Below, in pieces: positions 39,231 through 50,800 of a DNA stretch of 64,000 bases. The DNA comes from Halicephalobus mephisto. Lineage: Eukaryota > Nematoda > Chromadorea > Rhabditida > Panagrolaimidae. The translations under genes were made by a program, and so were the position numbers. Below the pieces are notes generated by a model, which saw only the letters and a program-made list of their open reading frames with translations, ran no database searches and had not been told where the DNA came from. Where the stretch lies: NCBI GenBank assembly GCA_009193035.1, contig SWDT01000192.1, positions 176,296-240,295 on the forward strand, given 5' to 3'. The number at the start of each line of letters is the position of its first letter. The first letter of the stretch is position 1.

Positions 39231-41812
39231 ATGGAAATTAGAAACTTTAGGATCTTGCATGTTTTAACATCAAGTTACTTGAAGCACTTGTGGGAAAAAT
39301 TTGATGTTGAAATTTTGAGGATTCCTAACCAAGTATTCATTTCGTAGATCCAAAAACATCCAAAATCAAACGAAATTCAATATTTAAAAATAATAAATTT
39401 AAAAAAAATTTTTATATGAAAATTAATAATTTTAGAATTTTCCAATTTTATTATTTAGAAATTTTTGAAGAATTTTTTTTATATGGAAATTAATAATTTT
39501 AGAATTTTCCAATTTTGTTATTTAAATTTTTTTAAAAGAATTCTTTATATGGAAATTAATAATTTTAAGATTTTTAAATTTTGTTTTATTTAGAAATTTT
39601 TGAAGAATTTTTTTAAGTGAAAATTAATATTTTTCGGATTTTCCAATTTTGTTTTATTTAGAAATTTTAACGACAAAAACCGAAATCCGCATCACGAAAG
39701 CAACGATCCAGTACTTAGTCTCCAATTCTAGAAGCGGATCAACAGACAAACAAAAGTCAATTCGATGTTTTTAATTTAAAAAAATGAATTTAATAAAATT
39801 GTAAATTTTCGAAAATATTCAACTTTTAAAAAATCAAATTTCAATGATATTTGAATAAAAATATTTAATAAAATTAATAAAGAAAAAAAACAAAAAATTA
39901 TAATTGACGTGAAAAATCACAAAAAAGACGAGAGAAAAAAATGAAACTGATCGTAAAATAGGATGGATTGTGCCCAAAAACGGTCCTGTTTTTGTGATCG
40001 TTGAGTCCAGTATTGAAAGAGGCAATAGAACTGGGACTGGTGACAATAGTTTGTTTTTCTTCCTGGAGATTACTAAGTGTAAGATTACGGTAGGGTTATC
40101 ACTATCAATCAACTTTCATTTTGTTTTTGAATTTGGGAAGTTTCATTTCAGCAAACTTGGATAGTGTCTCAAAAAGAAAATTTACCGTCTAAATTAAACA
40201 CTATCCAAGTTCGAAACTGTTGGTTTTCCTTAAAAACAGTTCTGAATAGTGTCTATTTTAGAAAATAAATCCTCAACTTCAGTCACTATCCAAGGTTAAA
40301 TTTACTAACAACATTGTGTAAACTTGGATAGTGACTAAAATCAACAATTTCTTTTTAAAAATAGACACTATCCAAATTTAAAACTGTTGATTTTCCTTAA
40401 AGAAAATCCTGGATAGTGTCTATTTTAGAAAATAAATTCTCAACTCCAGTCACTATTTCTTTAAGGAAAACAGCTTTAAATTTGGATAGTGTCTACTTTT
40501 AAAGAGAAATTGCTGATTTTAGTCACTATCCAAGTTTACACAATGTTGTTAATAAATTTGACTTTGGATAGTGACTGGAATTGAGGATTTATTTATTAAA
40601 ATAGTCACTATCTATTTGTATTAATTTCCACCTGTGTGTCCTCAGATACTATCCTTTTTAGAATAATTTAATCTACCGTTTCCAAATAAGCACTTGTTGG
40701 GTGTTCTGATTTAATTTCCGAACTTGACCAATTGTCCAAATTGGGGGGTTTGTCAAGTGCGAAAATTGGCATTTTTTGGCGCTCGAGAGACAGTTGAGCT
40801 GTCAAAAGACAAACAGGTGGCCCTACCCGATTAGGTCATTCATTTAGTCAACAATTGGCCAGTTATGTCGTCTTTGTCGAAAAAAACGAGGGTATTCATG
40901 GGTGGGAAATTCTTTATAAAAATAAAAAATCAAAGGCATTTATTGAGTCAGTGAGAATATCATCCAAAAAAACCGGGGAAAAAGTAATAAAATCGAAAAA
41001 TTAAAAAAACTTAAAAAATTATTTTTTAAAAATTTAAAGTTTTCCAAAATTAACAAAAATTTTAAAAATTATCTGAAAATAAAAATTTAGAAATTTTAAA
41101 ATAAAAATAATTTTGATTTTTATAAAATTTTACTTTTTTGAAAGTTTTTAGAATTATATAAAATTGAAATTTTAAAATAAAAATAATTTTTAATTTTTAT
41201 AAAATTTCACTTTTTTGAAAGTTTTTAGAAATCCACAGAATTTTGTAAAAAATTTCGAAATTTTCTAAAATTATATAAAATTGAAATTTTTAATTTTGAA
41301 AATTTCTGAAATTTTATAGAATTTTAAAATTCATGATGAAAATGATTTTTAATTTTAAAAATTCTAATTTTTTGAAGATTTTAAAAATGTCAGAATTTTA
41401 TGAAAAATTTAAAAATTTTTAAAATTCTAAATTTTTGAAGATTTTAAAAATGTCAGAATTTTATAAAAAATTTTTAAAATTTTTAAAATTCTCTAAATTG
41501 AATATTTTTAAAATTTTTAGAAAATTCTAAAAATTCACGTCGAGAAAATTTTTACAGTAATATTTGTTTGTGATTTTTGTGATGATCTAATTTCCGAAAT
41601 TACTTACTATTTTTTATTTCTACAGTATTCCCTAGGGTCGTCGGGGTAGGGGTCGCGGGGTCCTCGAGGAGGTTCTTCTTCGAAGTCGTCCCTAGCTCCG
41701 TCAGAGTGTATCCAGAATCCGACTCTACCGTAACCATGTCCATCTCAGCAGCGGGTACTGTAGTCTCCTCCGGGGTCCCGAAAGTATTCATTTTATTTTT
41801 ATTAAAATCCAT
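38891..41812 (-). CDS. Unknown small protein; first exon good, downstream exons tentative
   Basis: Exon 1 (41812-41608) starts four bases after an AATTTTAG acceptor and encodes MDFNKNKMNTFGTPEETTV, then an acidic, Thr-rich stretch with ESDSGYTLTELGTT. It ends at a strong GTAAGTA donor in phase 1. The only continuation I could build with matching phases is 39727-39681, 39115-39042 and 38957-38891, giving 130 residues in total with LETKYWIVAFVMRIS and CIYLMQYGLPLAV as hydrophobic parts and a basic tail RNFRDRTSRSVPPRH. Two of those acceptors are weak, so the chain may be wrong. I recognise no family. The SDSGYTLTEL piece resembles SDDSGIETLEL in the next gene upstream, hinting at distant paralogy, but the match is too short to prove it. 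Confidence 0.35.
39375..39665. repeat. ~65-bp AT-rich tandem repeat
   Basis: About four copies of a unit with TATATGGAAATTAATAATTT, TAGAATTTTCCAATTTTGTT and ATTTAGAAATTTTTGAAGAA. Confidence 0.7.
40145..40640. repeat. TTGGATAGTGACT-family array A6
   Basis: Facing pairs of TTGGATAGTG(T/A)CT and AG(A/T)CACTATCCAA are separated by spacers with AAATTTACTAACAACATTGT and ACTGTTGATTTTCCTTAAAG. The whole block is a large imperfect inverted repeat: spacers from the left half reappear reversed in the right half (for example AAATTTAAAACTGTTGATTT and its complement). Confidence 0.88.
40660..41600. other. Non-coding block followed by AT-rich filler
   Basis: 40660-40900 is normal-complexity sequence with an E-box (CAGGTG) and several short palindromes, perhaps regulatory. 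41030-41540 is TTTTAAAATTT-type filler with local duplications. No exon is visible. Confidence 0.4.
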
Positions 41813-42671
41813 TTTTCTAAAATTATTTAAAAAATTAAAAATTCACAAAATCAGAATCTTGAAAAATAAAAATTAAAAAACATTGAATTATTTCTTGATT
41901 TGAAAATCGAGTGCCTTAGGGTTCTTTGTCATTTTAATCGTTTCTGGCCACGTCACTACAGTTTCCAAGATGGACAGTTTTTCCTCGGAAGTTGACAGAA
42001 AAACCAACTTTACGAAATTTTTTATTATTTTTTTTTGCAATTTCGAAAACTGGAATTCTGAAGATTGTGGGATCTTTAAGGATTCAGAAGGAGATTCTGA
42101 AGGATTTTAGAAGATCGAAGAAGTTTTGGAAACTTTTAGAATTCTGTAGAAGCTTCTAGAAATTTCCAGAATTAAGGAAGAGATTCTGAAGGATTTTTAA
42201 GAATCAGAAACCTACAGGATTTTAAAGTTTCTAGAATTTCTCAGAATTCAGAAGGAGATTCTGAAACACTAGAGGGTCAAAGATGTCCTCGAAATTTTTT
42301 TTGAATTCTTAAAAATTAAAAAATTTCCAAACTTTTTCGAATTTTTAAAATTTTTAAATTTCCAAACTTTTTCGAATTCTTAAAAATTTAAAAATTTCCA
42401 AACTTTTTCGAATTCTTAAAAATTTAAAAATTTCCAAACTTTTTCGAATTTTTAAAAATTTTAAAATTTCGCAATTTTTTCAAATTCTTAAAAATTTTAA
42501 AATTTCCAAACTTTTTTGAATTTTTCATATTTTTAAAATTAAATTTTTTTGAAAATTCGTGTTGAGACAGTTTTGTGATGTTCATTTGTATTGTTTATAA
42601 TAGTATGATTTTTAACTTGCTTGAAAATTTTGAAAATTGTCATGAAAGCAATCCAGGATTCAATTGACAAT
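41813..42671. repeat. Spacer with ~40-bp tandem repeat
   Basis: Between about 42300 and 42530 a unit CCAAACTTTTTCGAATTCTT followed by AAAAATTTAAAAATTT recurs about six times. The rest is AT-rich spacer between two same-strand small genes. Confidence 0.7.
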
Positions 42672-44836
42672 TCATGAATTATTCATGACGGGATTCGGCA
42701 CAGCGACAGGTAGCCTCTCTTCGACGAGAATAATCTCCTCTGGCAAAAATAATAAAATAAGCCTTTCATCGTCGAAAGTTTTTGGGGAAGAGCAGAATTG
42801 GATTATCTGAAATGCAAACGGACTATATTTGGGTTGTAATTGGTATACGGTAAAAAGAAACAAAGTACAAGTCGGATAATGTCTGATTACGTGGGGATTA
42901 CGGTAGGAAAATTGTAAAACAAGAGAAGTAGAAAAACGAGGGTCGAATAGTGACTGAACTTGATCAAAATTAGAAAAAATAAACACTATCCAAAACTGAT
43001 TCCGTCAATAGCAAGGGAGCAAACTTGGATAGTGACTGAAAGTGATGAAAATTAGAAAAAATAAACACTATTTATATTTGCCTCAAAAACAAAACATCAC
43101 ATTTGGATAGTGACTGAACTTGATCAAAATCGGAAAAAATAAACACTATCCAAAACTGATTCCGTCAATAACAGGGAAGCAAACTTGGATAGTGACTGAA
43201 CTTGATTAAAATTAGAAAAAATAAACACTATCCAAAACTGATTCCGTCAATAGCAAGGAAGCAAACTTGGATAGTGACTGAAAGTGATGAAAATTAGAAA
43301 AAAAAACACTATTTATATTTGCCTCAAAAACAAAACATCACATTTGGATAGTGACTGAACTTGATCAAAATTAAAAAAAATAAATTTTATTCAAAACTGA
43401 TTCCATCAATAACAGGGAAGCAAACTTGGATAGTGACTGAAATTAATAGCTAACCGTCAATAATGCATACTACTCAAATTTACTTTTATTAAAACTGTTT
43501 TGAATGGTAATAAATCAGAAAAAAACACTATCCAAAATTACTTCTTTACCAACAAGGATGCCGACTTTGAATAGTGATTGAAAATTACAATTAATTGCAG
43601 GAAATAAACACTATCCAATTCTACTGCCATTAGATAATTTGTGGATAGTGACTGAAAATAAGTAAAGCATAAAAATAAACACTATCCGAAATCGATTTTC
43701 ATAGGCGGAAAAACCAAAGTTGGATAGTAATTAAAAAATAAAATTATTTATCAAATACAGTCACTATTCGAATTTGCTTTCTATACAAAAAATAATTCGG
43801 TAATTTGTGCAAAATCTTAAAATCATCCTGGAAAAATTAAATAAATTAAAAAATCAACTTTTGAACTTTAACATTATCAAAAATCAGAAAAATTAAACCA
43901 AAACTGATTACCAGAAGACAGAATACTACTGTACTAAATCCAAACACCGGCCATAACCAAGTCACTTTGCTTCTAAAATGAAGATTGTGGAAATACATAT
44001 TCAAAAGTTAAAAAATTCCATAAAGATTTGCACATTTACGAGACAATGAAATTCATATATGCAATTTTCCTTCAAAATCAATTCTGAAGCCATATTTTTG
44101 GTTGATTATCTATATTGAAAAAATAAAGCAATTACATATAGGTATATAAAACTAAAAACAAAGATATAAATACACATACACAAATACACATCTATATAAA
44201 GATATCTAAATACAAATATATACAAATATCAGTATATGTATAAATACACACAATCGTAAGTATATATATGTATATATGTATATATGTATATATGTATATA
44301 TGTATATATGTATATATGTATATATGTATATATGTATATATGTATATATGTATATATGTATATATGTATATATGTATATATGTATATATGTAATATATGT
44401 ATATATGTATATATGTATATATGTATATATGTATATATGTATATATGTATATATGTATATATGTATATATGTATATATGTATATATGTATATATGTATAT
44501 ATGTATATATGTATATATGTATATATGTATATATGTATATTATTATGATATAAAAACTCAAAATATTTCGAAAGATCAACAAAAATTGTGTTTAATTTTT
44601 TTACGTAATCTAGAGGATTGGTATTTGTATAATTACGTTCGAGGATGCGAAACTGATAAGGTTTATCGATTGGGACCCTAGACAATTCCAGAGTTCTGTG
44701 AAAAAATTTGATTATTTTTATGTTTCTTTGTTTTAATTTTTACTGTTTTATTACTTATTAGTTTTGTTCGAAAATGAATGAAAAATTTAAAATGAACAAA
44801 GAACTCTATGCCAGAATCGTCAGAGGTGTTCTGCAT
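42672..44836 (-). CDS. Small single-pass membrane protein (121 residues), unknown; first exon antisense to the Munc13-like gene
   Basis: Four exons (44836-44805, 44695-44558, 43972-43912, 42806-42672) join with matching phases. The protein starts [18 protein letters not shown], continues hydrophilic to residue ~58, has one hydrophobic segment ([20 protein letters not shown]) and ends with an acidic tail including [15 protein letters not shown]. Acceptors are good (TTTTTTCACAG, TTCTAAAA complement TTTTAG, TTTGCATTTCAG), and a CTTTCTTCCACAG site lies ten bases before the ATG. Exons 2 to 4 are fairly convincing; exon 1 is inferred from phase. It lies on the opposite strand of the Munc13-like first exon. 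Intron 2 contains the TATATG microsatellite. I recognise no family. Confidence 0.5.
42930..43790. repeat. TTGGATAGTGACT-family array A7
   Basis: About a dozen half-sites occur in longer units: AAACTTGGATAGTGACTGAA, CTTGATCAAAATTAGAAAAA, ATAAACACTATCCAAAACTG, ATTCCGTCAATAGCAAGGAA. Two higher-order units of about 230 bp are repeated nearly exactly. It lies in intron 3 of the 121-residue gene. Confidence 0.9.
44262..44540. repeat. (TATATG)n hexanucleotide microsatellite
   Basis: About 46 nearly perfect copies of TATATG are interrupted once near 44392 by a one-base change in spacing (GTAATATATG). Long open frames of alternating Tyr, Ile, Met, Cys and Val on both strands are by-products. It sits in intron 2 of the minus-strand 121-residue gene. 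Confidence 0.97.
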
Positions 44837-47800
44837 TCCGAACCTTCTGTGGAAGAAAGAGAACCTTCGAAAACTTATGAAATGATCGAAAAATTAAAAC
44901 AGGTGAGGAAATTTTTATTTAGAAATTTACATATCAGTTCTAGGCAGTGTCATTCGACGAAAATGGACATCAAAAAGTACTCAGCGAAAATGAGAATTGC
45001 GTAAGTGTTACGTGAAAGTTAATTTTCATATATGGAAATCCAAAAATAATACATGATTTTTGTATTTTTAATATTTCTACAGAGTTTCGATATATGAAGT
45101 TTAATATTCATATATTATTTTTGTATTTTTAATATTTCTACAAGGTTTCGATATATGGAATTAAATTTCTATATATTATTTTTTTACTTTTAAGATTTCT
45201 ACAGAGTTTCGATATATGAAGTTTAATATTCATATATCATTTTTGTATTTTTAATATTTCTACGGAATTTTTATATATGAAATTTAATTTGTAAAGAACA
45301 CTTACAGTTCTTGCTTTTAGGTGGAATACTGGATGAATATAAAAATAAGTTGTCCTCAAACGAGGAAATTCTTACTTCAAGTAGCCAGATCTTCAAGCAG
45401 ATTCAACATCACGAAGGAACAAGCACTCGAAACGAATTCTAACTACTTCATCGCCATTTCGAACAACAGAAATTACACAATCAGATTCTTCAATTTTGAC
45501 GAATCTCGATCTGCTCCGACTTCTGGAGACGAAAGAGAAAGACCATACCAAAGATCAAGTTCTTTTTTGAAACGGTGAGTTGATTTGTAAAATTTAAACA
45601 CAACTGAAGGAGGTTTAGTTGGGTCAGAACCTCGGGCAAAAGCCACCCTTGTGCCCATATGAAGGTGTCAGATATGATCTTGAGTCATCCCATCACGAAG
45701 CATCTCGACGGAGTAGAAGACACCAGAGTAACGATGGTACTGAAGAGGAGACTCGTTTCCGGACGGGACTTCGACCCCATCATGACTAACGAACTTCTGG
45801 AGCTCATCCGATGTCTCTACATTGAGCAGTTCTGTACTGTAAGTTCATTCGTCAGAAAATAAGCATTTATTATTCTACCGTAATCTCATACATAAAAAAG
45901 CGTGACTTTTGGCCTCGTAACAATTGCGAAATGTGACACAATCGTTGCATTTTTATGGGCATTTGGTATTTGTGACGGAAATTGCAAATAATAGTGACAA
46001 TTTCCATTTAATACCAGATCAAAAGCTAGGTTTTTTGCGTATACATGATATATAATATATGGGTACATTACAATGACATTAATGTATGAGATACCTTGTA
46101 TTCAATGTATCGATACATGAAGTTGATATTGGGACATTGAATATATTTGAGATATTAAAATAGTTCTAATGTATGAGATACCTTGTGTTCAATGTATCGA
46201 TACATAAAATTGATTTTAGTACATTGAATATATTTGAGATATTAAAATAGTTCTAATGTATGAGATACCTTGTATTCAATGTATCGATACATAAAATTGA
46301 TTTTAGTACATTGAATATGTTTGAAATATTAAAATAGTTCTAATGTATGAGATACCTTGTGTTCAATGTATCGATACATAAAATTGATTTTAGTACATTG
46401 AATATATTTGATATATTAAAATAGTTCTAATGTATGAAATACCTTGTATTCAATGTATCGATACATGAAGTTGATGTCAGTACACTGAATGTACTGTATC
46501 TGATATATCAAAATGATTCTGATGTATGAGATACCTTGTATTCAATGTATCGATGCATGAAGTTGATATCAATGTATTGAATGTAATGTATCTGATTAGA
46601 ATTGTTTTAATGTACTCTTTTGGCTCATTGTATCGATACATTAAAATGATTTTGATGTATCAGATATATTATATACAATATAACGATACACGAAGTTGAT
46701 ATCTGTGTATTGAATGTAACGTATCTGATTAGAATTGTTTTAATGTACTTTTTTTGCGAAAAGTTATGTTTTATGACGTCAGAATTTTCCAATTAAGAAC
46801 CTGATTTCTGGATTTAATTACTGTCATTATGATTCTTGATTAATCTAGGGATTTTTTAAAATAATTCTAGATAGATGAAGTTTTAAAGTTCTTAACAAAT
46901 TATTCAAATAATTTTTCAAAAACTTGTTAAATTTTAAAAATATCAAAACTGGATAACTTAGTAGATCTAAAACTAAAATATCTTAAATTTATTAAATTTA
47001 TTAAATTTAAAACTCCATAAAATCTAAAATCCAAAGGAAGATTCCAAAATTGTCAAGAATCTCAAAAAGTTTTAAAATCTTTAAGAATATAAAGTTTTTC
47101 AAGGTCAAGTAAAAAATTAAAACTAACTAAAGTTGGCAATTTTCCAAGATTTTCGAATTTTTTAAATTTTTGATTTTTTCCGATTTTGAATTTCTTCAAT
47201 TTTTGAATTTTTTCGAATTTTTTAAATTTTTGAATTTTTTCGAATTTCTTCGATTTTTAAATTTGAATTTGAATTTGAATTTTTCAATTTTAGATTTGAA
47301 AGTTTGAAATTGACAATTTTGGAATTAACATCTGAAATGTCGAATATTAGGGATTCCTAGAAAATCCCAGAAATTCATTTTTAGATAAATTCCTAATAGT
47401 ATTTGTTTATAATTTCTATGATGATATGATTACGGTCATAAATGGATCTTCAGATTTTAATAGAAATCGAAAAATTTTAATTATTTTATTTCTAGGATAA
47501 ATCTGAAGATGAAGTTTCTTTGGACTTGACTAAATCCATAATCCGGAGAATAGCCAGATTCTACTCCATCCCGATGACCCAGATCCGGCTCCTCTCCGTT
47601 GGGGTTGCTCTGGAACAAGAGAGATCCCATTCCAACTTCGAAGCGACTTCTGAAGTCCTCTCTAGGAACATCCCGAAACTCAAAACGGCTAGTTTAGTCA
47701 AGGACCCTCTGGCTGTAGAAGCAGCCCTCTTTCTTTCCGAACAGATCATTCACTACATTTGTAAAATCACAAATCGTCAAAATTCAGCTTTATTTTTGCC

Positions 47801-50800
47801 TATTCAATGCGAAACAAGTACAGTATTCTTTGCATACTGTCATTATTTGAGGTTTGTTGTATTTTCGACATAGCCAAACTTGATCTCATTTGGTCTTATT
47901 TAACATAATTGAACTTTTTTATATAGTTGATCATATTTAACATAATTGAACTTACCTCATTTGGTCTTATTTAACATAATTGAATTTTTTAATATAGTTG
48001 ATCATATTTAACATAACTAAACTTTTTTATATAGTTGATCATATTTAACATAACTGAACTTTTTTATATAGTTGATTATATTTAACATAATTGAACTTTT
48101 TTATATAGTTGATTATATTTAACATAATTGAATTTTTTAATATAGTTGATCATATTTAACATAACTAAACTTTTTTATATAGTTGATTATATTTAACATA
48201 ACTGAACTTTTTTATATAGTTGATTATATTTAACATAACTGAACTTACCTCATTTGATCTTATTCAACATAACTTAACTTTTTGATATAGTTGAGCTTGA
48301 CCTCACTTGGTCTTATTTAACATAACTTATCACTTTGTCGTAGTTGAACTTGACCTCACTTGATCTTATTTAACATAACTGAACTTTTTGATATAGTTGA
48401 TCTTTTTAATGTGTCTTACTTTACTTATTTATTGGATCTTTCTTAACTAATTTTTCGATGTAGTTAATCTCAATTGATCTTAACATAACTTATTTTTTAA
48501 TTTTATTTATTTCGATCTCCGTGATATCATTTTACATAATTTTTTAATATAACTGATCTCGATAATACCAGTCGACGTGGCAGATGCTTTTTTTAGTTGA
48601 CTTAGCATAATTGATTTTTTTGATTTAATTGACTTTATTTGACTTCTTTGGTTTTAGTTTACATAATTTAATTTTTAAATTTAATTGATATTTTAAATTT
48701 GACTTGACCTCTTTGATTTCGATGATATTATTTCACGTAATTGGTTCAATATTGCTAGTCTTACTTCCTTTATTCGAATTCGATGACGTCATTCGGCAAA
48801 ATTAGTTTCTTTAACATTATTGAAATTAATTGACTTCATTTAACTTTTAAAATTGATATTTTTATCTAGTTGATGTGCTTGACCTTACTTGACCTGTGAC
48901 CTCAGTGACGTCATTCGATATAATTGATTTTAAAAATATGGTTGATTTTATTTTTTTAATTTATATTTTTATCTAGCTGATGTGCTTGACCTCATTTGAC
49001 CTTTCAGTCCGGTGTTGGATCTCTGTAGCTTGAATGTCTGGGAGAAGGCTGAGGTTTCTCATCTGAAGGAATCTGTGAAACAAATTTTTCAATCTACAAT
49101 CAGAATTTCGATTTCTCATTGGTTGAACGTTTTTGATTCTCAAAACGAAGACCCTAATTTTATATGCAAAAAAATTGATGAACTTCATATTTGCCTAAGG
49201 CGATTTTCGAAAAACTATGATGAATTTTTTGAGAAAGGTTTCTTCAAGTATTCTGAATTTGTGGTTTCTGTGGTCGATGAACACATCATGGAAGTCGTCG
49301 ATAACTTGTTGAAGAAGATGGTTACTGAGTTGGATTCGAGGAATAAACAAAAAATGAATTCTTTTACGAAAAGCACGATGCAACTTTTTGATGCCCTGAG
49401 GCATTTTGTGGAATATTTTTCAACTTTAACGTAAGTTGATTTATGGTAATTTTATTTTTTAATTAGTGTTTATATTTCTTTACAAATACAGTAATCACTA
49501 TTCATGTTTGATCAGTTTTGACAGAAAAGCAAACTTGGATAGTGACTGAAGTTAACGGTTTTTGTCAGTCACTATCCAAACTTGGATAGTGTTAGAATTT
49601 AATTACTTTTTGTCAGTCACTATTCGAAATTGATTTTCTTTTATCCAAATTTGGATAGTGACGAGGAAAGATGATTTGTTATTAAAATTCAGACACTATC
49701 CAGGTTCGACTTGTTTTTTAACATTCTTAAAATTGGATAGTGACTGACAAAAAAGATTAATTGAAAAAATCGAAAACTATCCGAACTTGGATAGTGACGA
49801 GGAAAGACGATTTGTTATTAAAATTCAGACACTATCCAGGTCCGACTTGTTTTTTAACACTCTTAAACTTGGATAGTGACTGAAAACCTGTTTTTCAATT
49901 TAGATATCATCAAATTACCAAACCTTTTTCAGATCAATCAAATTTAAAATTCACAATTTTGAATCGCTCTTCGAAACCTCAGCCGTATTCTGGGCGTCGA
50001 CATGGAGGACGATGTACTTGAATTTGGTCAAGAAGTCCGTCGAAATCGCGGAAGAAACTATCTGTGGAGCTCCGTCTTCTCCAGTAGAAGAAAAAGGAAA
50101 TTTTTTTTTCTCGACTAGTTTTACCGTTGCTTCGAAGGTCAACAAAGAAACAGAGATGCATTCGAGTACGGTAAACACAATTGCTCTCTGTAGCACTCTC
50201 TGCGAAGACTTCAAAAGACTCAATGTACAGACTTCCACGACGATGTTGGTGTGTTCTTTGCAGATCGTAAATGTGAGTTTTTAAAAATAATTATTTTAAT
50301 AAATAATTTTCTAGACATTAGCTGACTGCTTGAAGTCCTTTGCAGTCTTGTTGAGGAACCAGCTTTATATCAACCCTAGTCTGGGAAAGGTAAGTTTAAA
50401 AATATTTAAAAATTGTCGACGGAATCGAAGGTAAAAAAAGAAAACAAAAAAAATACATGTTCCGCGCCCATGTAAAAGAGAAAAAAACGGAGAAAGAAGA
50501 CTCTCGTAACGAAAGAAAAAACGGAAAAAGAAGGGTCTCGTAACGAAAGAAAAAAAACGGAAAAAGAAAGGTCTCGTAACGAAAAAAAACGGAAAAAGAA
50601 GAGTCTCGTAACGAAAGAAAAAAAACGAAGAAGGGTCTTGTAACGAAAGAAAAAAAGCGAAAACTTTTGTAATTATTATTATCAATTTTTTAAGTGATAA
50701 AGCTTGGCGTTTTTATATATTTTGGCTGCGACTCGGTACTGTCTACATCTGGTCCTGTCCAGTACAAGAAGTATAGACTCCGCAAATTTCTTTCACAAAA

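Noticed and set aside
39834..40164. Open frames on both strands near 40 kb
   Set aside because: Several frames on both strands are open at once over the same stretch, none has family signatures or matching splice sites, so coding cannot be supported.
44206..44685. Long open frames through the TATATG repeat on both strands
   Set aside because: They consist of a dipeptide-like repeat generated by a hexanucleotide microsatellite in an intron. Only the 44695-44558 part, outside the repeat, looks like coding sequence.
47761..47770. Donor GTAAAATC after HYIC-less ending of Munc13-like exon 5
   Set aside because: Using it puts the next exon out of frame with an early stop, whereas the later donor GTTTGT at 47852 keeps frame with exon 6.
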